A stretch of 5,702 bases of DNA from Opitutales bacterium (GTDB lineage Bacteria > Verrucomicrobiota > Verrucomicrobiia > Opitutales > UBA9783). Numbering within the stretch: position 1 is the stretch's first letter; every line of letters begins with the position of its first letter. The notes under the pieces are model-generated. The model worked only from the letters and a program-made list of their open reading frames with translations, ran no database searches and was not told the DNA's origin. Positions 1 through 5,527 of the stretch are shown piece by piece. The stretch lies in assembly GCA_017479315.1 (NCBI GenBank), contig JAFVCI010000099.1:1-5702 (forward strand). The letters are read 5' to 3'. Made by a program: the position numbers and the translations under genes.

Positions 1-157
1 ACCGACAGACTCAGTGCACTGATGCAGTTTAGTAGTATAACATGACAGATGTATTTTATGATTGTTTTCATAATGACTAACCTTTGCCAATAGATGAAAG
101 CAAGAATCGTGCCAAAAATGTCTTGCTTGTTTTCTAAAAAGTCTACCGTATGAGGGT

Positions 158-631
158 GTGAGAAGCTTTTCGATTGTTTTGTTGGTGTTTGTTTGTCACA
201 TGGGATGTATGGGTTATGCAGATGATTTGGATCGTTTCATTGACGGGGAGATTAGTTTTGAGGAAATACAGGGTTACATCCCATTGGGAATTTCTATTCA
301 AGGTGCTATTGAAAGTGTTTTTAACGTAAAATACCACCCAAAAGAGGAGCATGATTTATACGAAAAGTTGTGCTATGCCGCAGTGTTACGTCATATGAAG
401 CTCGACGACGGTGCGGAATTGTATGCAATTTATTTATTTGCGAAAAACGGATGCTTTCCGCACAAGCTGGATTGGGACGGTTTATTGGAAAAGATCAAAA
501 GAGAATCGGGGATGGATGACGCAGATATAATCGAGGGAACAGACATGTACGAAGAGTGTAAGGAAAGGGGAGGTTGTTATACCGATTTACTCAACTCACT
601 CCCAAGTTATTATAATAGTAGCCCGTATTGA
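158..631 (+). CDS. Small exported protein of unknown function, four cysteines in the mature part
   Basis: I do not recognise this 157-residue protein. The start is GTG at 158: the frame is open back to about position 98, but no ATG, GTG or TTG occurs in it upstream, and starting at the next ATG (residue 15) would destroy the leader. Residues 1-21 look like a Sec signal peptide: Arg2, a hydrophobic core at about 4-13, and a Gly-Tyr-Ala cleavage site before Asp22. The mature part is acidic and has four cysteines (72, 99, 134, 140), so two disulfides in the periplasm are possible. Residues about 66-98 look like a pair of amphipathic helices, loosely like a Sel1/TPR unit, but this is weak. No strong Shine-Dalgarno precedes the GTG. 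The gene is visibly more AT-rich than its neighbours, and three of its five Arg codons are AGA/AGG, which suggests an accessory or acquired gene. It converges on kdsD and has no evident operon partner. That it is a real gene is likely; its function is open. Confidence 0.62.
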   Translation: MRSFSIVLLVFVCHMGCMGYADDLDRFIDGEISFEEIQGYIPLGISIQGAIESVFNVKYHPKEEHDLYEKLCYAAVLRHMKLDDGAELYAIYLFAKNGCFPHKLDWDGLLEKIKRESGMDDADIIEGTDMYEECKERGGCYTDLLNSLPSYYNSSPY

Positions 632-769
632 GACGGTCGGATCTGGAATGAACAATTGACCGATCGTTGCTTCCTCTGAAAAAACTTACATACACGGTTG
701 ATATTTTTTCTTGTTTTTGAGCTTTTGTGCGCAAATCCAATTCATGCGAACTCCGCGCAGTCTGCGATG

Positions 770-1753
770 CTAGTGATCATACGCGTCGTGCAATCGAAAC
801 AGACCGTACAAACTTCCGTCTTGCTTTAATACCGGCAATACGTTTAGCGGATGCGGTCGGTCTTCCATCAACTGTAACGCTTCTTCCAATTTAATATCCT
901 CAAAAACTGTAACCGGCTGATGCGTCATCATGTCGGATGCCGTTAATGCTTCCAATGACTTCTCCGATTGCAACGACCGACGAATATCTCCTTCGCAAAT
1001 CAGACCAACCAACTTATCTCCTGCCATAACAAACGCGGCACCAAGCGGTTTTTCCGTCATGGCAATCACCACCTCCCGCAACGAACTGTCGGGCTTCAGG
1101 CAAGCCACCTGCTTCAACGGACGCGCGCAATCACCGACGGTGCGGCTGAGACTTTTCCCCAACTGCCCGCCCGGGTGGAAACGCAGAAAATCCTCATGTT
1201 TAAAACCGCGCGCCTGCATTAACGCACATGCCAACGCGTCCCCGAGTGCCAACGCAACCGTTGTACTGGATGTCGGCACAAATCCCATCGGATCCGCCTC
1301 TTTTGCGACTGAGGCATCCAATACATAGTCCGCCGCTTCTGCCAACGGCGACGACAAATTCCCGACCATTGCAATCACGGGCGATTGAAATTGCTTAATA
1401 AACGGCAACAAATCCAACAATTCCCGCGTACTCCCGCTGCGCGACAGCATAATCGTCGGATCGCCGGGCGAATAAATTCCCAAATCCCCGTGCAAAGCCT
1501 CCGCCGGATGCAAAAAAACCGCACGCGTCCCGGTACTGTTGAACGTCGAACTTAATTTCTGCGCAATATAACCCGATTTTCCAATCCCCGAAAAAACAAC
1601 CTTCCCTTTATGTTTAAAAATCAACTCCGCAACATGCGAAAATGCCTCGCCGTCAAAACGCTCATAAAGCTGATGTAAGCTTTTGGCTTCTTCCGATAGG
1701 ACCTGTTTCGCAATCGAACTGAAATTCACAACCTTACAACCGTTTTCTTCCAA
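770..1753 (-). CDS. kdsD: Arabinose 5-phosphate isomerase (KdsD/KpsF family)
   Basis: Converts D-ribulose 5-phosphate to D-arabinose 5-phosphate in the cytoplasm, the first step towards Kdo, the inner-core sugar joined to lipid A. The 327 residues match the family length. An N-terminal SIS (sugar isomerase) domain covers about 35-200, and two CBS domains lie at about 206-265 and 272-327. Residues at the positions known from E. coli KdsD are present with the same numbering: Lys59 in the GIGKSG loop, Glu111, Glu152 in AKEA, and His193 in FHPGG; the family motif around Glu85-His88-Gly-Asp is also intact. The frame opens with TTG at 1753, directly after an in-frame TAA. GTG at 1729 (319 residues) is the alternative. 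The TTG gives collinear numbering with E. coli but has no clear upstream ribosome site, so the start is uncertain. The gene follows xseB at 52 bases and is probably co-transcribed with it. KpsF and GutQ are paralogues of the same activity; with no capsule or sorbitol genes nearby, KdsD is the best name. Confidence 0.94.
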   Translation of the reverse strand: MEENGCKVVNFSSIAKQVLSEEAKSLHQLYERFDGEAFSHVAELIFKHKGKVVFSGIGKSGYIAQKLSSTFNSTGTRAVFLHPAEALHGDLGIYSPGDPTIMLSRSGSTRELLDLLPFIKQFQSPVIAMVGNLSSPLAEAADYVLDASVAKEADPMGFVPTSSTTVALALGDALACALMQARGFKHEDFLRFHPGGQLGKSLSRTVGDCARPLKQVACLKPDSSLREVVIAMTEKPLGAAFVMAGDKLVGLICEGDIRRSLQSEKSLEALTASDMMTHQPVTVFEDIKLEEALQLMEDRPHPLNVLPVLKQDGSLYGLFRLHDAYDH

Positions 1754-1805
1754 TTAAAAATAAAACGCAACATTTTCTCACAACAATCCATCCCGTCGAT
1801 AAACT

Positions 1806-2066
1806 TTAATCCGTATCGCATTGCTTCCCGTTCTTCTCTTGCCCCGATACTTCCGCCACTGTCCCATCATCATCCAACCGTTTCAGTGAAAAATCGGCGC
1901 GTTCCAGATACGCTTGACAAATCTTTTGATACGCCAGCCCTTCCTCGTAGGTTTTCACCAACCGTTCCAACGGAATATCGCCTGCTTCCAATATGTGAAC
2001 AATCGCTTCCAGGCGTTGCATCGCGACTTCAAACGAAGGTGTTTTTTTGCTTTTCTTATCGAGCAT
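1806..2066 (-). CDS. xseB: Exodeoxyribonuclease VII small subunit
   Basis: Small subunit of exonuclease VII, the cytoplasmic nuclease that digests single-stranded DNA from either end in DNA repair. Several XseB subunits bind one catalytic XseA. The 86-residue length is normal. After a Lys-rich start (residues 4-8) comes the family pattern: PSFEVAMQRLEAIV at 10-23, then LEAGDIPLE at 26-34, a helical hairpin with the conserved Glu-x-Gly-Asp-x-Pro-Leu-Glu turn, followed by YEEGL at 40-44 in the second helix. The charged C-terminal tail (about 65-86) is poorly conserved in the family. The start is ATG at 2066 with an AGAG-type ribosome site about 8 bases upstream. It is the first gene of the leftward pair with kdsD and faces the HIT gene across 183 bases. 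xseA is not in this window. XseB commonly sits among unrelated housekeeping genes, so the link to kdsD need not be functional. Confidence 0.92.
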   Translation of the reverse strand: MLDKKSKKTPSFEVAMQRLEAIVHILEAGDIPLERLVKTYEEGLAYQKICQAYLERADFSLKRLDDDGTVAEVSGQEKNGKQCDTD

Positions 2067-2249
2067 AGAAATCTCTTTCAGAGCACAAGATAAGCGTTAA
2101 AAAGTCAAAAGTAATCTCGGTGCTTCGTATATCCGCTTCTTATTTTGTAATCTTCCGAAGACAACTTTTACATATCAAGTCACAGCACTTTTTGTCTTTC
2201 CGATTGCCAAAATCTCCGTTTTTTACAGAAAATAAGATACACAGCCTTT
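2067..2249. promoter_or_regulatory. Divergent intergenic region between xseB and the HIT gene
   Basis: This 183-base AT-rich stretch separates divergently transcribed genes, so promoters for both the xseB-kdsD pair and the HIT-lpx run should lie here or start here. Boxes can be picked out, for example TTGCCA at 2204-2209 and TAAGAT at 2233-2238 on the plus strand, but their spacing (23 bases) is too long for an ordinary sigma-70 pair, so I do not assign a promoter. A short perfect inverted repeat, TCTTC-C-GAAGA, lies at 2151-2161 and is a possible but unsupported protein site. The regulatory role is inferred from gene geometry only. Confidence 0.4.
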
Positions 2250-2594
2250 ATGGAGAAAACCGTTTTCCAGAAAATCATCGACCGCAAAATTCCGGCAAAA
2301 ATCGTGTACGAAGATGCATATTGCCTGGCATTTCACGATATTACGCCTCAGGCACCCGTTCACTGCCTTGTGGTTCCGAAAACGCCAATTGCGCGTCTGT
2401 CGGAAGCAAAGGTCGAACAGGAAGCGTTACTCGGGCATTTACTGATGGTTGCCAACATCGTTGCGGAATTAAAGGGTATCCGCGAGAGCGGTTTTCGGGT
2501 GGTGATTAACTGCGGAAAGGACGGCGGCGAAACCGTTCCACACCTGCATGTCCACGTGCTCGGCGGGCGTTCGCTTCAATGGCCGCCGGGATAA
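2250..2594 (+). CDS. hinT: HIT-family nucleotide phosphoramidase (HinT-like)
   Basis: A histidine-triad protein of the HinT/PKCI branch, a small cytoplasmic homodimer that hydrolyses purine nucleoside phosphoramidates such as lysyl-AMP by-products. The 114 residues match HinT length. The N-terminal pattern with IPAKIVYED (14-22) and the DITPQAPVH stretch (30-38) is typical. The active-site triad HLHVHVL (98-104) gives His98, His100 and His102, with His38 and Asn87 as the other expected nucleotide-site residues. The protein ends in Trp-Pro-Pro-Gly (111-114), the ending also seen in HINT1-type proteins. The ATG at 2250 gives a complete N-terminus; no strong ribosome site precedes it. It is the first gene of the rightward run, 113 bases before lpxC/fabZ. 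The gap has no obvious terminator, so co-transcription is possible, but no pathway link between HinT and lipid A is known to me. Confidence 0.93.
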   Translation: MEKTVFQKIIDRKIPAKIVYEDAYCLAFHDITPQAPVHCLVVPKTPIARLSEAKVEQEALLGHLLMVANIVAELKGIRESGFRVVINCGKDGGETVPHLHVHVLGGRSLQWPPG

Positions 2595-2692
2595 GGATGC
2601 ACGTCGGCATCGGGTTGAACCGTTGCGGCGGATCGTGACGGTTGCGGTGGTGCGTTTAAGATTGAAATAACCGCCGAAAATCCGCAGAGTGC

Positions 2693-2698
2693 AGGTGG
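2693..2698 (+). promoter_or_regulatory. Ribosome binding site of lpxC/fabZ
   Basis: The purine-rich AGGTGG lies 9 bases before the ATG at 2708 and supports that start. It sits at the end of the 113-base gap after the HIT gene, which otherwise holds GC-rich, loosely repeated GTTGCGG motifs and no clear promoter. Confidence 0.5.
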
Positions 2699-2707
2699 AT
2701 TGTTTTC

Positions 2708-4006
2708 ATGAAACAAAAGACGTTGCGGCGTTCGGTTACGCTTTCGGGGAATGGTTTACATACGGGGCTTCCCGCATCGATTGTTGTTTCGCCGGCACCC
2801 GAGGAGCATGGTCTTGTTTTTTATGTTCGAAACAACGGGAGCATTGTTGAAATTCCGGCATTGCTCGATTACATCGACGATTGCGTGCGCGCAACATCTT
2901 TAAGCAAAGACGGCACAAAAATTCACACCGTCGAACATCTGCTGAGCACCTGTTACGGTTTGGGCATTACCAATGCGCGCATCGAGTGCGACGGTTGTGA
3001 AACCCCGATTCTGGACGGTTCCGCCAAACCGTGGATCGATGCATTTCTGTCGGTCGGATTGGAAACGCAATCGGCGGAAGCCGCTTGTTGGGAAATCACG
3101 GAGCCGATTTCCATCGTCCGGGACGATCGTTCGATCATGATGTTGCCGTATGACGGTTTAAAAATCACCTGCACCTCGACCGACGATCGCAAAACCCACA
3201 CGCAACATTTATCGTTGGACATTGACGCGGACGCTTACGAACGCGAACTGGCTTCGGCGCGCACCTTCTGCACCTACGAAGATATCGAACCGCTCATAAA
3301 AGCCGGGAAAATTAAAGGCGGTACGCTCGATTGCGCCGTCGTGATTAAAGGCGATCGATTGCTTTCAAACGAACCTTTGCGACACCCCGACGAGTTCGTG
3401 CGCCACAAAATTCTCGACATTTTGGGCGATTTGGCGCTGTTGGGGCATGCCGTCAAAGGACATCTCATCGCCATTAAAACGGGACACGCCCTCAATATCG
3501 CTCTGACGAAAGCAATTCGCGCACAGGAAGAGCCGTCGTTGTTACCGTTGGCGGCGTGCGACGATTCGGCGGCTCTGGATATTTGCGAAATTTTAAAGCA
3601 CCTTCCGCACCGCTATCCGTTCGTCATGGTCGATCGCGTTTTGACGTTAGGTGAAGATACGATTGTTGCTGTCAAAAATATAACGATGAACGAACCCTGT
3701 TTCACGGGACACTTTCCCGAAAATCCTGTTTTCCCTGGCGTGTTGCAACTCGAAGCCATGGCACAAACGGCAGGCTTGTTGCTCGGAAGCCGCCTGAGCG
3801 GGAACGGTACGTGCAAACAAGCGTTTTTCATGAGCGCGGATAAGGTCAAATTCCGTCAAATCGTGCAACCGGGCGACCAGCTGCGCATTGAGGTAAAATT
3901 GCTTAAAATCAAAAATAACCGCATCGGTTATGCCGAAGGGCAATGCTTTGTGAAAGATAAAGTCGTTTCTTCTGCGGAATTGATGTTCATGATGGGGAAT
4001 CGCTGA
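2708..4006 (+). CDS. lpxC/fabZ: Bifunctional UDP-3-O-acyl-GlcNAc deacetylase / 3-hydroxyacyl-ACP dehydratase (LpxC-FabZ fusion)
   Basis: One 432-residue cytoplasmic polypeptide with two enzymes. Residues 1 to about 275 are LpxC, the zinc deacetylase and committed step of lipid A synthesis. The N-terminal GxGLHTG motif (14-20), catalytic Glu76 and zinc ligand His77 in VEHLLS, zinc ligands His233 and Asp237 in RHKILD, and His260 in TGHALN are all present. Residues about 285-432 are FabZ, the dehydratase of fatty-acid elongation: LPHRYPFVMVDRV (299-311), catalytic His335 in GHFPENPVFPG (334-344) and Glu349 in LEAMAQ. Both active sites look complete. The LpxC half is shorter than free E. coli LpxC (305 residues) because it runs straight into FabZ with a short linker at about 276-288. 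A single reading frame, no internal stop and intact motifs argue against a sequencing join. The fusion is known in Bacteroidetes/Chlorobi and some PVC bacteria. It may balance use of 3-hydroxyacyl-ACP between lipid A and phospholipid; that role is inference. lpxA follows almost without a gap. Confidence 0.96.
   Translation: MKQKTLRRSVTLSGNGLHTGLPASIVVSPAPEEHGLVFYVRNNGSIVEIPALLDYIDDCVRATSLSKDGTKIHTVEHLLSTCYGLGITNARIECDGCETPILDGSAKPWIDAFLSVGLETQSAEAACWEITEPISIVRDDRSIMMLPYDGLKITCTSTDDRKTHTQHLSLDIDADAYERELASARTFCTYEDIEPLIKAGKIKGGTLDCAVVIKGDRLLSNEPLRHPDEFVRHKILDILGDLALLGHAVKGHLIAIKTGHALNIALTKAIRAQEEPSLLPLAACDDSAALDICEILKHLPHRYPFVMVDRVLTLGEDTIVAVKNITMNEPCFTGHFPENPVFPGVLQLEAMAQTAGLLLGSRLSGNGTCKQAFFMSADKVKFRQIVQPGDQLRIEVKLLKIKNNRIGYAEGQCFVKDKVVSSAELMFMMGNR
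3994..3998 (+). promoter_or_regulatory. Ribosome binding site of lpxA inside the fabZ end
   Basis: GGGGA lies within the last codons of lpxC/fabZ, 9 bases before the lpxA ATG at 4008. It fixes that start and, with the one-base gap between the two genes, points to translational coupling. Confidence 0.55.
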
Positions 4007-4007
4007 C

Positions 4008-4787
4008 ATGCCTATCCATCCGACCGCCGTCATTGAACCGGGCGCCGAATTGGCTCAAGGCGTCGCTGTCGGTGCGTATGCTTACATCGGTGCAAACGCG
4101 GTTATCGGCACAAACACCGTCATCGAACATCACGCAACGGTCGACGGTTACACGACCAACTGGAAGAATAATCACATTTACCCTCACGCCTTCATCGGCG
4201 GCAAAACGCACGACTTGAAGCACAAAGGCGGCATTTGCCGACTGAACATCGGCGACGGGAATACCTTCCGCGAGTATGTTTCGGTACATACCTCCACCGC
4301 CGACGGCGATGCAACCGTCATCGGGAATTGCAATTACATCCTGGCGTATTCACACATCGGACATGATTGCCGTCTGGGCGATCATATCATCATGAGCGCG
4401 CAGGTAGCAACAGGCGGACACGTGCATATTGATGATTACGCCAACATCGGCGGGAACTCCTCCATTCATCAATTTTGCCGCATCGGTGCGTATTCAATGC
4501 TCGCCGGGCACAGTTTTCTCAAAAAAGACCTTCCTCCCTTTATGATCGCCGCCGGAGCTCCCGCGATTGTCAAAAGCTACAATCGCATCGGGATGATGCG
4601 CAACGGATTTTCGGAAGAAGAACGTACCTTCATTAAGGAGTGTTTCAAATTACTGTATGAATCGCACTTCAATCGCACGCAGGCGTTGACGGCAATCCGA
4701 AGGTTACCGATGTTTGAGAATTATCCGAAGATTAAGGACGTTTTTGAGGTGTTTTTCAGTGAAAATTCCGAAAGAGGACTGGCGTGA
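4008..4787 (+). CDS. lpxA: UDP-N-acetylglucosamine O-acyltransferase
   Basis: First enzyme of lipid A synthesis; it moves a 3-hydroxyacyl chain from acyl carrier protein to the 3-OH of UDP-GlcNAc in the cytoplasm, acting as a trimer. The 259 residues match the family. Residues about 1-180 form a left-handed parallel beta helix of hexapeptide repeats, seen as IHPTAVI at 3-9 and repeated I-G-x-N/D steps. The C-terminal helical domain (about 190-259) has the usual FxxEER and YP-x-(V/I)-K elements. Catalytic His119 (E. coli His125) lies in SHIGHDC, with His116, His138 and His154 at the other conserved positions and Gln155 in IHQF. Gly167 aligns with E. coli Gly173, the acyl-length ruler, so long 3-hydroxyacyl chains (C14 or more) are likely. 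The start is about five residues shorter than in E. coli. It begins 2 bases after the last base of the lpxC/fabZ stop codon. Two Arg codons near the end are AGG and AGA, unlike the rest of the gene. Confidence 0.96.
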   Translation: MPIHPTAVIEPGAELAQGVAVGAYAYIGANAVIGTNTVIEHHATVDGYTTNWKNNHIYPHAFIGGKTHDLKHKGGICRLNIGDGNTFREYVSVHTSTADGDATVIGNCNYILAYSHIGHDCRLGDHIIMSAQVATGGHVHIDDYANIGGNSSIHQFCRIGAYSMLAGHSFLKKDLPPFMIAAGAPAIVKSYNRIGMMRNGFSEEERTFIKECFKLLYESHFNRTQALTAIRRLPMFENYPKIKDVFEVFFSENSERGLA

Positions 4788-4810
4788 TAATCCGATAAAT
4801 CAAAGAAAGA

Positions 4811-4814
4811 AGGA
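4811..4814 (+). promoter_or_regulatory. Ribosome binding site of the ABC ATPase
   Basis: AGGA within a longer AGAAGGAA purine run lies 6 bases before the ATG at 4821. It favours this start over the ATGs at 4827 and 4830. The 33-base gap after lpxA has no hairpin-plus-T-run terminator, so readthrough from lpxA is possible. Confidence 0.55.
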
Positions 4815-4820
4815 ATTTCC

Positions 4821-5522
4821 ATGGGGATGATGTTGCAGACAACGGAGCTTTGCAAATTCTTTAAAAAACAAAAAGCGGTCGACAAGGTATCGCTGAACAT
4901 TCAAAAGGGAAAAATATACGGACTGCTCGGTCCGAACGGAGCCGGCAAGTCTACTGTTTTGAAAATAATCGTCGGCATGCTGAAGCCCGATTCGGGAGAA
5001 ATTCTGTTCGACGGGAAACCGTGGAGTCGAAAGGTGCTTGGCAAAATTGGCGCTTTGATCGAAGATCCGCCGATTTATGAAAATCTGTCCGCAAGAGACA
5101 ACCTGAAAGTCCGGGCGTTGCTGTTAAATGCGGATGAGAGGAGAATTGATGCCGTATTACGAACCGTTTCTCTCACGGATACCGGAAAGAAAAAAGCCGG
5201 GCAGTTCTCCCTCGGCATGAAACAAAGACTGGGGATTGCCATGGCGCTTCTCGGAAATCCCGAGTTATTAATCTTGGATGAACCCGTCAACGGTCTGGAT
5301 CCGATAGGCATTGAGGAGCTGCGTCAATTGATCCGTTCTTTTCCGGCGCAGGGAATGACGGTTATTCTTTCCAGTCATATTCTTTCGGAAGTACAAATGG
5401 TCGCCGATCATGTGGGAATTATCTCGAACGGAATTCTGGGATATGAAGGTCCGTTGAAAGCGGGAGAAAATCTGGAAGAACTTTTCATGAATGTGGTAAG
5501 AGAAAACGGAAAAAACCGTTAA
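4821..5522 (+). CDS. ABC transporter ATP-binding protein, lantibiotic-immunity/bacitracin-resistance (LanF/BcrA) type
   Basis: Cytoplasmic ATPase of an ABC-2-type exporter. The 233 residues form a single nucleotide-binding domain: Walker A GPNGAGKST (37-45), signature FSLGMKQR (129-136), Walker B LLILDEP (149-155) with Asp153 and Glu154, D-loop NGLD (157-160) and H-loop His186. Where most ABC proteins have the Q-loop Gln, this has Glu81 in LIEDPPIYENL (79-89). That Glu is the 'E loop' described in lantibiotic-immunity LanF proteins such as NukF, and the surrounding pattern and short length also fit LanF/BcrA. These systems pump lantibiotics or bacitracin-like peptides off the cytoplasmic membrane. 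A permease of the matching type follows at 5 bases. Five of its eleven Arg codons are AGA/AGG and three Ile are ATA, unlike lpxC/fabZ, which suggests horizontal acquisition, plausibly from Firmicutes. The true substrate is unknown; no lantibiotic precursor, modification enzyme or two-component regulator is visible here. Assignment as an ABC ATPase is certain, the immunity role is likely. Confidence 0.9.
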   Translation: MGMMLQTTELCKFFKKQKAVDKVSLNIQKGKIYGLLGPNGAGKSTVLKIIVGMLKPDSGEILFDGKPWSRKVLGKIGALIEDPPIYENLSARDNLKVRALLLNADERRIDAVLRTVSLTDTGKKKAGQFSLGMKQRLGIAMALLGNPELLILDEPVNGLDPIGIEELRQLIRSFPAQGMTVILSSHILSEVQMVADHVGIISNGILGYEGPLKAGENLEELFMNVVRENGKNR

Positions 5523-5527
5523 GTCTA

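Noticed and set aside
1..45. Open frame at the window start ending in TGA at 43-45, as the tail of an upstream gene
   Set aside because: Only 14 codons, with no recognisable motif; cannot be told from chance.
158..220. Lipoprotein signal (lipobox) in the orphan protein
   Set aside because: Cys13 and Cys17 lack the Leu-(Ala/Ser)-(Gly/Ala) residues before them; Gly-Tyr-Ala before Asp22 fits signal peptidase I better.
678..710. Inverted repeat GAAAAAA (678-684) and TTTTTTC (704-710) between the convergent orphan gene and kdsD, as a bidirectional terminator
   Set aside because: The stem is all A-T except one pair and the loop is about 19 bases; no GC-rich stem plus T-run, so it is not a credible intrinsic terminator.
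755..766. Palindromic CGCAGTCTGCG just past the kdsD stop
   Set aside because: The loop would be a single base and no T-run follows in either direction; likely chance.
930..1328. Rightward 132-codon open frame opposite kdsD
   Set aside because: Fully inside the conserved kdsD coding region; composition-driven shadow without motifs.
2204..2238. TTGCCA and TAAGAT as a promoter for the HIT gene
   Set aside because: Spacing of 23 bases is too long for a standard sigma-70 promoter and the second box is a poor match.
2595..2707. Repeated GTTGCGG motifs in the gap before lpxC/fabZ as a regulatory RNA or attenuator
   Set aside because: Only two imperfect copies, and the possible CGGCGG/CCGCCG pairing has a long unstructured loop and no T-run.
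3647..4289. Long leftward open frames opposite lpxC/fabZ and lpxA
   Set aside because: They overlap strongly conserved coding sequence on the other strand, have no recognisable domain or ribosome site, and are explained as antisense shadows.
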